DNA from: Oreochromis niloticus
Lineage: Eukaryota > Chordata > Actinopteri > Cichliformes > Cichlidae
Direction: 5' to 3'
Assembly (NCBI RefSeq): GCF_001858045.2
Contig: NC_031967.2
Coordinates: 32,705,102 to 32,769,101 of the forward strand
DNA length: 64,000 bases
In this document: positions 1 through 10,500 of the stretch, piece by piece
How the letters are laid out: the number at the start of each line of letters is the position of its first letter
Numbering within the stretch: the stretch's first letter is position 1
Translations under genes and position numbers: made by a program
The notes under the pieces: generated by a model
Told to the model about the DNA's origin: nothing
Databases searched by the model: none
The model's input: the letters and a program-made list of their open reading frames with translations, nothing else

Positions 1-3000
1 AAAGCTTAGAAATAAAACAACACACTTTTAGGATATAATTATATGTGCATCATCATCATCATCAGCTTTTTTCTGATTTGTTCCCCTTTGTAAATAAAAC
101 ATTTGAAGAGAAGGTAGGCGGGGCTTCTGTACCTGAGATAGCCAAACAGTGGCCTCGGTAGCACGTGGAAGAACGATACACATCCACAACAGCCTGCACA
201 CCTCATAATCATAATAAGTGACAATAATTACAACCTAATCAATAACAGGTCTCAGTTAAAGCCACTGCCTTCATTTCCTGATGGTGGCTTACAGTTTCCA
301 ATTCATAATGCAAGCTAATCTCCAGGATGACGACATGGCTACGGTCCCCCGTTTACCTGCAGAGCGACACAGGGTGTATCCTGGATCTGAAGCGACACTT
401 CCTCACCCTCCAGCGTGACCTTTCGGGAGTAGAGTGCCCCTGCAGACAGAGAGATTGAGGCAGACTGATGAACGGATCAACTTTTTTTTTCTATAACAGT
501 GGACTTTTACAGAGGCAACTCAGTCAATGAGTACAGTCAGATGTGCAGAAACTCACCTGTGTTTGCTTCATAATCACCAATGAACCTCTTGGTCAGAAAC
601 CTAACAATCAAAGCTAAAAAGAAACAAAAAGAAAAATTAGGGATGCAAAAGAAGAATAAAAAGTAACAAGAAGAATGAGCACAGAGTTTGTAGGGCAGAA
701 TCAAAACCTCTATTACAGAAAACCCAAATGCCCTGCAGTAACCTACTGATCTATTTAACACTTTCCCCGAGTGCATAAGTTTGATTTTCAAGACTTTGGG
801 ACTGTTTTGTTTAGATATTAAAGTCTGAAGGGAGAAATGATTCACCAATACTCAGAATTTGAATCATCTTCTATTGGTAAATGATTGCCTCATCCACCTC
901 TGGGTGTTTGGATTCTGAACACTGTTTTTCTAACTTTCACTGTCTTTTGGGAGTGGGAGTTTGGTATATCTATTTGGATACCACCCCATTCACTCCATCA
1001 AAGGAAAGGTTTATCTTTCTGTAGGCTACCAATAGATGACACCATGAATAATACATATAAAAAGGTCACTGGAGTGATTCAGTGCCTGGATTTAAAACAA
1101 TAAAGGACTCACAAGAGATATAAGCAACATAATAATGGTCCACACGCCTCAAGAAATAACTTGTAGCATAATAATAACTGTTGTTCTTATTTCAGAGAAA
1201 GGCATGAAATTAAAGGACCAATACTAATCAAAAGGTTAAAACTGAAAGAAAGCTTTATTAGTTGGTGTGTGCATTGATTCTTTGCTCAGAGAAACTGGAA
1301 AAAAAAAAAGCACAGAGGTCCATCTCAGAGTCCAACATTTATGCTAACCGAGGCATGTAAAGTATAGACAGTACAATTAGAAAAAGACTGAATGAGTACA
1401 GACGGTTTGAAAGGTTTAAAAGGAGAAAGTGTCTTCTCTCTAAAAAGAATGTGGCAGCACAGCTTTGGTTTGCAAAGTTTCTTCTGAAAAACAAAAGACT
1501 TCTGAAACAAAGTCCTTTGGACAGGCGAGATCAAAGTTTAGGTGTTTGCCCGCAATGCACAGAACCACGTTTGGAGAAAGCCAAACACAGCCTATCAGCA
1601 CAAACATCCCATAACAGCTGTCAAGCGCGATGATTTGCGCTTGTTTTGCAGCCACAGGATCACTGAGTCAATCATGACTCCTCTGTATACCAAAGGGTCG
1701 AATGTGAGGCCATCTGGCCCACAGCTAAAGCTTGGGCCAAATCAGGTCACGCAACAGGACCTAAACACAGCCGCAAATCTACAACAGAATGGCTGAAAAA
1801 GAAAAGAAAGCAAAGTCCAGACCTCAACCTGGCAGAAATGCTGTGATGAGACCTTAAGAGAGCTGTGCATGAACGAATCCTTGCAGAGAAGAGTCAGTCA
1901 CAATTCTTCCAGTTGGAGAGATAGAGTCAACAAACAATAACTTTGTGTTATTGCTGCTAAATGCCACAAGCTATTAAATCATGCAGTCTACTTTGTTTTT
2001 CCACAGGCATGCATAAACTCCTATGAAAGTCGTTTTTCACACGACTGCATTTGTGTTAATGCATATGTGTGAGTTTTCTTCAACACCCAGTGCTGCCCTA
2101 ACCATGTAAAGACTTCTTCGATTTCTACAGCATCCATGCGTTGTCTGATAAAAGGTGAAATGAACAGGCTGCACAAATCCTGGTTCCTACATTTCCCATA
2201 ATGCAACCAGGTTGCGTCTTACATTACGCCTTTTGTGTCAGGTAAAATGTTTTTGTCTTTTAACACCACAACTGTGGTTCATGACACCGATGCATCATAA
2301 AAGTGCAAGTTATAAACTCAAGTTAAGGCTCTCTTGGTGATATCACAGCAGCATCATTAGGGTGCATCATGTGGGCCACAGCTACTTTGAATGTTTACTA
2401 CTAACTGATGAACTGATGATTTCTGTGGGAATCTTTTAGCTCTTCCTTCGCTTTCTGCAGCCTTCTCGCTCTCATGTTCCAATCTGAGCTTTATTATAAC
2501 TGTAGCTCAGTCTCTTACCTCCAGTGAGATAAATGAGCCTCTTGTCCTGAGGCTTACTCTCTGCTGCTCCCCTGGCTGATCTGTTTAGTCTGTTACTGAG
2601 AGCCAGTGCTACTCTTTCTGACGGCAGGACATCGAACGTATTCTGAGAAGCTGCCGTGTGCTTAACGATTCCTGAAATCTAAAATAAAACAATCGAACAG
2701 AAGCTGCCATTTATAGTCTTTCCTTTCCTCATGTTGGATACTTTTATTCTGAAGGGTCTCACTCAGATGGTTACATTATAGCAATAAATAGATACATTTA
2801 CTTTGAAGACTATACTCAGTGCCAATATTAAGCTGTTTTGATAGGTTACTTTGAGGGGATTACTCCCCATTTTTGACTTTTCAAAATAAGAGTTTGAACT
2901 CACAACCAAGCACTACTTCCTAAAATATATTTTAAATTTTTTTTTAAAACTAATCTTACTATAAATAGATAATCATAGCTTCATTAACTGATGCAAATGA

Positions 3001-3853
3001 ATAAATACATGGACAGTGGTATACATATTTTCTATGTTTATTTTGATTTTGCCACCTGTTAATGCCATCAACATGCCAGGCAATGCAAACGAATATTAGA
3101 GTGTGTGCCTAAATCTGGCACACGCAGATTTCGCTATATAGTGGATCCTTATGTTAATTAGTATCTCCTGCACTTTTAACAGAAACATAAAAATACATTT
3201 GCCTAAGATGCACTAAAATGTTTGCTGCTCATCAGTTGTTTTTGGCCAAAATACTTGAGTAAAGTTATCAGTGCATGGCTTTTAACTGTCAATAAATACC
3301 TTTGATTCGTAGAGTTTCTGTGAAATTATTTATATACTTCAACTACAACTTGATGTACTCATTAAGAGCCGTTAAAGTGGCCGGAAATTAGTGAAATTGA
3401 TCATGTAAACAGTGGGATTTGTCGCCCCCTGGCGATCATTACCGGTATGCATTTTCAGTAGGCATTTGCAAATATTTCTACCTTAATTAATCAGGATATT
3501 TTAATTAGAACGGACCATGCAGGGTTGGTCATAGTCATCATGTTAAAATCCAAGAAATCCCAGCCACAGTTTTCCAAGATTAATTCCACACAATGCGTCA
3601 AATCAGCTTTAGTTCCCGTGCAAAACTTCCCGCATTCATTTGAATCCTAATTTCACAATTCAACCTGTATAATCCCCCCTCCATTCCTCCCCGTACCGGT
3701 TTTTCCGACGTTGCTCGCTCCCAGCACCACAATCTTCACCGTCTTGTTGGGCACGCAGTCCAGCAGGGGGTACTCCGGTATGGGGACCAGCAGAAAGTTG
3801 CCAGACCCGCTGCTGTTCATGGTTCCCGGTGCAGGGTCGCCAGTCAGCCGCAT
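1..3853 (-). CDS. rasl11a: rasl11a, Ras-like GTPase gene; three 5' exons visible, 3' end outside the window
   Basis: Minus-strand join of 3697-3853, 557-613 and 357-439 (297 nt, 99 codons), continuing past position 1. RASL11A is an atypical small GTPase of the Ras superfamily; in human it is about 242 residues, lacks the C-terminal CAAX lipidation motif and has been linked to nucleolar rRNA transcription. Seen here: an N terminus with the family signature FLLVPIPE, a G1/P-loop GASNVGKT at residues 45-52, the switch-I-side segment IVRFLTKRFIGDYE, and a G3 region reading DTPC where the family has DTPG. Exon phases join cleanly (1, 1, 0) with GT/AG junctions. RASL11B is the main alternative; the PIPE-type N terminus favours RASL11A, as does usp12 next door. 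The remaining exon(s), with the NKxD-type G4 motif and the C terminus, are not in view. Confidence 0.9.
357..439 (-). CDS. rasl11a: rasl11a exon 3
   Basis: 83 nt with acceptor CTGCAG before 439 and donor GTAAAC at 356. Codes for GALYSRKVTLEGEEVSLQIQ followed by DTPCVALQ. The LYSR...SLQIQDTP order matches RASL11A exon 3. The G3 glycine position reads cysteine (TGT). Confidence 0.85.
557..613 (-). CDS. rasl11a: rasl11a exon 2
   Basis: 57 nt with acceptor TTTTTAG before 613 and donor GTGAGT at 556. Codes for ALIVRFLTKRFIGDYEANT plus the first base of a glycine codon, the most conserved stretch of the RASL11 family. It joins exon 1 in phase to give VGKT-ALIVRF. Confidence 0.9.
1330..1960 (+). 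mobile_element. decayed Tc1/IS630-like element, copy A
   Basis: This stretch is shared, diverged, with 52340-52960: both have AGAAAAAGACTGAA, TTCTCTCTAAAAA, CATACCAAAG or its variant, and CTACAACAGAATGGCTGAA in the same order. Around 1816-1850 it reads as SPDLNLAEML followed by a stop, resembling the SPDLNxxE motif of DD34E transposases (DDE_3 family). No intact ORF remains. The ends were not defined. Confidence 0.5.
2519..2671 (-). other. candidate unannotated cassette exon inside rasl11a intron 1
   Basis: A 153-nt segment with a good acceptor (pyrimidine-rich tract ending ATTTCAG before 2671) and a strong donor (GAG|GTAAGAG at 2518). One reading phase is open throughout, taking two bases at the start and leaving one at the end. 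That phase fits exactly between rasl11a exon 1, which leaves one base, and exon 2, which needs one. Inclusion would insert 51 residues after the P-loop without breaking the frame; the other phases contain stops. I do not recognise the encoded peptide, which starts IVKHTAASQ and ends KRLIYLTG. It may be a rare rasl11a isoform, an exon of an unknown nested gene, or chance. It has no homology support here. Confidence 0.4.
3697..3853 (-). CDS. rasl11a: rasl11a exon 1 (start codon, P-loop)
   Basis: Encodes residues 1-52 plus one base of codon 53, ending in the P-loop threonine, followed by the donor GTACGG at 3696. The first in-frame ATG is at 3853. A second in-frame ATG (3820, residue 12) lies closer to where human RASL11A begins relative to the FLLVPIPE block, so the true start could be either. 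The segment is GC-richer than its surroundings. Confidence 0.88.
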
Positions 3854-5429
3854 TTAGCTCCCCTCTGCCCTCAGCTCAGCTCTGCTCTCACTAGAAAAAT
3901 AAAAAACAAATCCCTGGATCCAGAGAGGGGAAAAATCACTCCAGTGCGCACATAATATCTCTGTAGAGAGGACACCGGACCTCCTGAGGTAGCCTGTGGA
4001 TTATTCACGCTTCTAGCAGCTTTAAACGTGTTGTGAAATTACCATAGAAAAACTATTTTATCCGAAAAAAATCCAAATTATCTTCCAAGTATCCCAGTTC
4101 CAGTTCAAAGTTTTCCTCCACTGAGTAAAAAGCTTCGTGGATCCTTTTCACTCACTTCACAAACAGGCATCCCTGCCCTCTTTTGACGCCTGAAACAAAT
4201 AAAAAAGAGAAAAGGATTCCGATCCGCAGCGATTCCAGATGCCTCTGACTGAGAGCAGAAAGAGGCAGAGAGGGAGGGATGTAGACTTTGAACCGTCCCC
4301 TATAATATTCCCGTGAGACCGGTCTAAATCGAGCTCCACTTCCCGGCCTGGAATCAGACATCCTGAAACTTCTGGGAGCTGATAAAACCCGTGATTAGTA
4401 AGTAACGAAGCTGCAAAACAAGCATGCAGCGCAAGACGAGGCCCTGTGAGCCAAATACTAATATTAATAATAAAAATGTCTGCTTAGCTTATTCACACGT
4501 TCTACTTTTGTGCTTTCATTGTGTTGGAAGACCATTTCTGTATTAAACTCGTGACCTTTCCAAGGAGATTTTATTTCTTTTTTTAACATTTTTGATTTGC
4601 AAAGATAGATTTAGTTGTAGTACAAAGTTTTAATCGGCATTTGCTCCCTTTTAAATATGTTATATATTCATTTATTCATGAGAATTTTTAAGCCCCCTAC
4701 TGTTCACCTGTTTGTTCTTCCATCTTGCCAGAGACTTTATTTTTGCCATTGTTTGACATATATTTTATCTTCATAGTTGAGTCCAAAATCAGAACCCACT
4801 AGCCATCAAGGTCTTACTAATAAACATATAACTGAGTGAAAACCTAAGAACCCAAACAAAAATTAAAAATGTAAAAGTTTAGTTAAAGACACTTTATCAG
4901 GTGTAAAACTTATGTAAATACAGCAAAAAGTCAAGAGTTTATCTTAAAGTTATTGTAATTTCGGTTCACACCCCTGTCGTAGTTTTAAAAAAAAATACAG
5001 TTTAATACATTTTTGATTGTTAAAGATAGTCGCCATCACACTGAACACTCATTCAGTTTCACACAAGACTTTCAGAAGCTTTTTAAAAATTTACCCAACT
5101 TTACAATGGTTACACATGTTTATTTTGTTTGTAATTTCGATATTTCTTTTTAAATCTTTGCGTAAATATACAATTCAAATTATAATTTAAGTTATTAAAA
5201 ATTCAATAGCTAAGAAAAAAGCTTTTACGATTGTCTGTTTAAAATAGATATAATACTTTTATTTATAGATTAAGACATAACTGTAACAAATAACTACTCA
5301 GAACCACAGAAATGTTTTTAATAATATTTTATATTTTTTAAACACATATTTGTAATGTTAGTTTTATATGTAGGGTAACAGGGTTGAAAATAAGTGCTCG
5401 TATTAGATGCTAGCAGTGGACTGTAATGA

Positions 5430-5640
5430 TTTCATTTTAAACAAAAAACGACCCACGCGCTTTTTATTCCTCCAGCGGCTCTGACACGGGAAGCACCGCC
5501 CGCCAAATACAGCCTCATGCAAAGGATCGAACTAACTTCAGTCCGTCTAAGTTGTGAGTAAGCGACCCTCCCTCTCAGCTTCCCCGAGTGGACGGCGGCG
5601 AAGTCAGACAGCGGCACTACAACCGGAAAACCACGGGTGT
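5430..5640. promoter_or_regulatory. isolated GC/CpG-rich patch, possible promoter or regulatory element
   Basis: A short GC-rich stretch with many CpGs (for example CACGCGC, GACGGCGGCGAAG, AACCGGAAAACC) in otherwise AT-rich DNA between two divergent genes. CCGGAA is an ETS-type core. There is no convincing coding sequence. The function is inferred from composition and position only. Confidence 0.3.
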
Positions 5641-6697
5641 TTAACCTTCAAAATAAAATAAGAGTGTCAGTAGATTAACTCCCCACAGGATTTGAGTGTT
5701 CTTGAGTTGTGAGAAATAATTAGTGTAACTACAATATAAGTTAGTCAACTTGTCTAATTATGTGATTGCATCAGGTTTTGCAAATTTGTTATTCACACAT
5801 CACTGTTTCAACAGTCGGGACCAAAATTTTAACAAAGAAACACAAACTAACTGGAAACCATGAAACAGCTCCACAACATGATTTTGTCTGCAAGCCTCTC
5901 CTTCGTCATTCTCCAAGCCCTCAGATCCAGATAACTCATTATAGTTCCGTATAGATTTTACAAGTCCACCTTTAAATCATTCTATATCAAGCTCTTGGTG
6001 TAACTATAGTCTGTTATATGACTTTCATTTTTGGTCTCATTTATGTCTTCTCTTTCACATTCTAGTTTTTTTTTTCTTAATCATTTAATAATCAGGATCA
6101 CTGTGTGAGACAATGTGGGTCAGATGTCATATATTAACAAAACAAACACAAATTATCCAGAAAACATGCAAAAGTCAAATGTGGCATATTTGATTTTAGT
6201 GGAATTTTTTCAGCTTCTCTAAAAAATATCGACTGATCTTGATGCCAGAGATCAGAGGAGAACAGCCAGACTGCTTCAAGCTGATAATAATGCATAGTGA
6301 CTCAAGTAACTGTTCATTACAGCCAAAGTATGCAGAAGAGCATCTTTGAACAGCGGCAGAAGACCACACCAGGTGCTATTCCTTTGAACTAAGAACGGGA
6401 AACTGAGGCTACATTTCAAACAGGCTGAAAAAAATGTTGCCTTGTCTGATAAATCTCGATGACTGTTGCCATATTTGGATGGTAGGGTCAGAATTTGGTG
6501 CAAAGAACATGAAAGCATGGATCCATCCTGCCTTGTGGGTTTAATAGTGTAGCAGGATATTTTCTTGTCACACTTTTGCACCAGCTAACAACCATTTAAA
6601 AACCACAGCCTATCTGAGTGAATCCAACATAAATTTACATTTGTGCATGCAACTCTTGTTTTTAGAAGTCATTACAGATGTAACCATTCTCTATGAA

Positions 6698-6890
6698 ATG
6701 GTACCACGCGTACTCTGGGTACTCCGGTTTCCCTCCACAGGGAAGCCGGAGTACCCGGAGAGAACCCACGCAAACTCCACACCTGGAGAGAAACCATGCA
6801 AACTTCACACAGAAAGATGGTGTATTTGAACCCAGCACCTTGCTGTGAGGCAAGAGTGCTAACCACTGTCTCATCCTGCTGCTCCTACAT
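6698..6890 (-). repeat. SINE-like repeat with tRNA-type promoter boxes
   Basis: Read on the minus strand, the sequence begins with an A-box-like TGGTTAGCACT and then a B-box-like GGTTCAAATAC (about 6826-6868), the spacing of a tRNA-derived SINE head. The body includes an imperfect hairpin (about 6719-6757, GGGTACTCCGGTTTCCCT against its near-complement). Recalled as a very common dispersed sequence in fish genomes; the family name is not assigned. Confidence 0.55.
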
Positions 6891-7456
6891 ATAATTAATA
6901 AACAATGATTTTATATTATTATGAATGCAATTTGCACTAGTATCTAGCACAATCTCAGTCTTACTATTCTATTTGTTTTTATTATAAATACAATTTTCGC
7001 TCCCTCTCACAGCACAAAGCCCCTGCTATGTACCTGTGGCACTCTTACTTTTATTAACTATGGTGGTTATTTCTAGTAGACTGTACTATTTTTCATCTTT
7101 ATCCTCCTATGACTGTCCTCATTTTCCCTCTATAGAGTCTAGCTAACTTGATAGCTAGCTACTACTACTTATCTATACTGTACAATGATAGGAAAAAGAA
7201 CAGCTCTAAAAGACATTATTTAAAGCTTCCTAATGGCCAGTGAAATTCGTGCCCAAGTACAAAAGAAAACTTTTCACCACACCTGTAAACCTGCTTAACA
7301 GTGAGCCATTTTATTTTGAAAATCCACCCCCTCCCCGGAAGCGCCCTCTGTCGGTCCGTGTACTCTGACAGGTTTATCAAACAGGGGCAGAAAGCTGTCT
7401 CGGAACTCTGCAGCCGCAGCGGCTCTGAATATTTCACCATCGGGGTTCGGTCCAGC

Positions 7457-7483
7457 ATGGCGGCTTACGGATGGAAATACTGA
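7457..7483 (+). promoter_or_regulatory. upstream ORF overlapping the usp12 start
   Basis: An 8-codon ORF (MAAYGWKY, stop TGA) begins 14 nt before the usp12 ATG in a different frame. Its ATG has the better initiation context (A at -3, G at +4). Its TGA (7481-7483) shares a base with the in-frame Met5 codon ATG of usp12 (7483-7485), giving TGATG. Scanning ribosomes may translate it and reinitiate. The sequence is direct; the role is inferred. Confidence 0.5.
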
Positions 7484-7518
7484 TGACAGTCCGAAAGATT
7501 GCCTCGATTTGTACGATG
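7471..7518 (+). CDS. usp12: usp12 exon 1 (start codon)
   Basis: Encodes [16 protein letters not shown], followed by donor GTAAGA. The start is supported by identity to the USP12 N terminus. Context at this ATG is cgg-ATG-G, lacking a purine at -3. A second in-frame Met (codon 5, 7483) exists. Confidence 0.93.
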
Positions 7519-10500
7519 GTAAGAAGCCGAATTCGGTGCTTTTATCCGCGGGGCGTGAATGCGCTGCGCCTCTGTCCGGTCCCCCCTCCCAGGGACGCTA
7601 GGCTAGTAGCTGCTCCGCTAGCCTGTTCGCTAACCTCACAGACAGGACAACATCATTAAAAGAAGAAAAAAAAAAACATCAGTCAGTCAGGGTTTCTCGG
7701 GAAAGTTGTAGAGCCTGCGAGGGGCATCAGTTCACCAGTGCCTATCCAGCACCTCTGTGTGGAAAGAGGAGAGTAGCTTCACGGGGAAACAAACCGTGTT
7801 TTAACAGCCAGCCTCGGTTTGTTTACGCGGAGAAGGGCGAAAACTAGCTAGCCTAGCATGCTAGCTCTCACGGCAACAGTCTCTGGACTCGTCTGGATAA
7901 AAGTTACAGGCTTTCAAAATGACAAAGTTGTTGTTGCACCATTGCGTATGTAAGTCAAAGGTGTGATAGGCAGACAATGGGCGGATGTAAACAGCTCAGC
8001 CAGCTGACTGCTGCCTGTTCATGTGTAACTGGTGGAAAATTTCCAGCAGTTCCTGTCATGGGATACACCCTGGATGCCCCCCAACCCCCCACCGTGGACC
8101 TGCTAATAGTTTGGCTTTACTTCTATAAAAAAAAAAAAAGAAGAAAGAAGCCTTCAGCAGGGCAGAAGATTCCGGACAGTTTAAAGGAAACCAAAGTTGT
8201 TGGGTGTGACTGTGCATTTTGTTTTTTTGTTTTTTTTATACCTCCCTCTTTATCAGATCTGGAGCCATGTTTACGTTTGCACATGTAATGCCTTGTAAGG
8301 AGTTAAATAGGATTTCCCCAGACACGCTCCACTTGTTAAAAAGAGGCTAAAGGTGAAAACGTGAGACATTAACTCTGCCTGGTTTCCTGTTACTGTGACC
8401 AGCTCTGGGTTTGCTTCAAGCTTAACCTCTGACTGTAACTTGTCCTGTTTGCATGTGCTGCACCTTTCAGAGGAGGACAGATGGTGATGCAGATGCTTTG
8501 GAGAAGCCTGCTGCAGTCTTTGTCATTCATTTGTTGTTCCTGTGTGTAAGCTCTTATCCAGTGTTTTGTTACAGCCCAGCATCTACAAGACAGGAAAAAA
8601 AATAGTTTGATTCGTCTCTGCTACCTTTGCGGGCTACGAGGCGCTGGCCGGATGGTGCTTGTTTTCACAGAAAGTTGATTTGGTCTTATGGAAACTGTGA
8701 AAGCCACAAACAAAAGCTGCACAAGCCACAGCGGGGCACGGCCGAATTCAAGCGTTCGTTTGCCTTTGACGTGTGAGGCGGTGGACCTTTGCAGGGTTTA
8801 GAGCGTTGGTGTTTCCACAGCAGAGCAGTGAAGTGCATCTTTGAAACAAACTGCCTTTGCTTCCATCAGAGGTGGATTTTTATTTTTTTAAAAACTTAAA
8901 TTACTAGTGGTTTACACATTCACATGACAAGCAAAAGATCCTCTGGTTTGATCCAAAGAGGGACCATAAATCCCCCTATTTGGTTGTGCGTCCATTGGGG
9001 GGGAAAAAATCAGCCAAATTAACACGCAAGGCTACAGAGGCCTAATTGTGAACAAGGGAGCAGCTGAGACTAGCACTATGTGGCCAGAGTATCGGCAAAT
9101 TTCAAAAGAAAAATATTGATTTAATCTAACCTTAACTGAACCAGGATAATATAGTGTGAGATTAAAAAAAAAAAAAAAAAAAAAATTCCTGTCCAATCCA
9201 TGGCAGTTGCGTACAGGTCCTTCTCAAAAAATTAGCATATTGTGATAAAGTTCATTATTTCCTGTAATGTACTGATAAACATTAGACTTTCATATATTTT
9301 AGATTCATTACACACAACTGAAGTAGTTCAAGCCTTTTATTGTTTTAATATTGATGATTTTGGCATACATAACTCATGAAAACCCAAAATTCCTATCTCA
9401 AAAAATTAGCATATTTCATCCGACCAATAAAAGAAAAGTGTTTTTAATACAAAAAAAAGTCAACCTTCAAATAATTATGTTCAGTTATGCACTCAATACT
9501 TGGTCGGGAATCCTTTTGCAGAAATGACTGCTTCAATGCGGCGTGGCATGGAGGCAACCAGCCTGTGGCACTGCTGAGGTGTTATGGAGGCCCAGGATGC
9601 TTCGATAGCGGCCTTAAGTGTTGGGTCTTGCGTCTCTCAACTTTCTCTTCACAATATCCCACAGATTCTCTATGGGGTTCAGGTCAGGAGAGTTGGCAGG
9701 CCAATTGAGCACAGTAATACCATGGTCAGTAAAGCATTTACCAGTGGCTTTGGCACTGTGAGCAGGTGCCAGGTCGTGCTGAAAAATGAAATCTTCATCT
9801 CCATAAAGCTTTTCAGCAGATGGAAGCATGAAGTGCTCCGAAATCTCCTGATAGCTGCATTGACCCTGCCCTTGATAAAACACAGTGGACCAACACCGGC
9901 AGCTGACATGGCACCCCAGACCATCACTGACTGTGGGAACTTGACACTGGACTTCAGGCATTTTGGCATTTCCCTCTCCCCAGTCTTCCTCCAGACTCTG
10001 GCACCTTGATTTCCGAATGACATGCAAAAGTTGCTTTCATCCGAAAAAAGTTCTTTGGACCACTGAGCAACAGTCCAGTGCTGCTTCTCTGTAGCCCAGG
10101 TCAGGCGCTTCTGCCGCTGTCTCTGGTTCAAAAGTGGCTTGACCTGGGGAGTGCGGCACCTGTAGCCCATTTCCTGCACACGCCTGTACACGGTGGCTCT
10201 GGATGTTTCTACTCCAGACTCAGTCCACTGCTTCCGCAGGTCCCCCAAGGTCTGGAATCGGTCCTTCTCCACAATCTTCCTCATGGTCCGGTCACCTCTT
10301 CTCGTTGTGCAGCGTTTTCTGCCACACTTTTTCCTTCCCACAGACTTCCCACTGAGGTGCCTTGATACAGCACTCTGGGAACAGCCTATTCGTTCAGAAA
10401 TTTCTTTCTGTGTCTTACCCTCTTGCTTGAGGGTGTCAATGATGGCCTTCTGGACAGCAGTCAGGTCGGCAGCCTTACCCATAATTGCGGTTTTGAGTAA

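Larger units (their letters stand above)
614..3696 (-). other. rasl11a intron 1
   Basis: AT-rich intron of 3083 bp. It holds the candidate cassette exon (2519-2671) and a decayed Tc1/IS630-like element (about 1330-1960). Nothing else recognisable was seen. Confidence 0.8.
3854..7470. other. divergent intergenic region between rasl11a and usp12
   Basis: About 3.6 kb holding the 5' leaders and probably the promoters of both genes. 3854-4400 is probably the rasl11a leader. 4450-5400 is very AT-rich with nothing recognisable. 5430-5640 is an isolated CpG-containing GC-rich patch. 6698-6890 is a SINE-like repeat. 7310-7470 is GC-richer and is probably usp12 leader or promoter. No TATA-type promoter can be placed with confidence. 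Confidence 0.6.

Noticed and set aside
6826..6868. A functional tRNA gene
   Set aside because: A- and B-box-like motifs are present but no cloverleaf could be drawn. It matches a SINE-type dispersed repeat.
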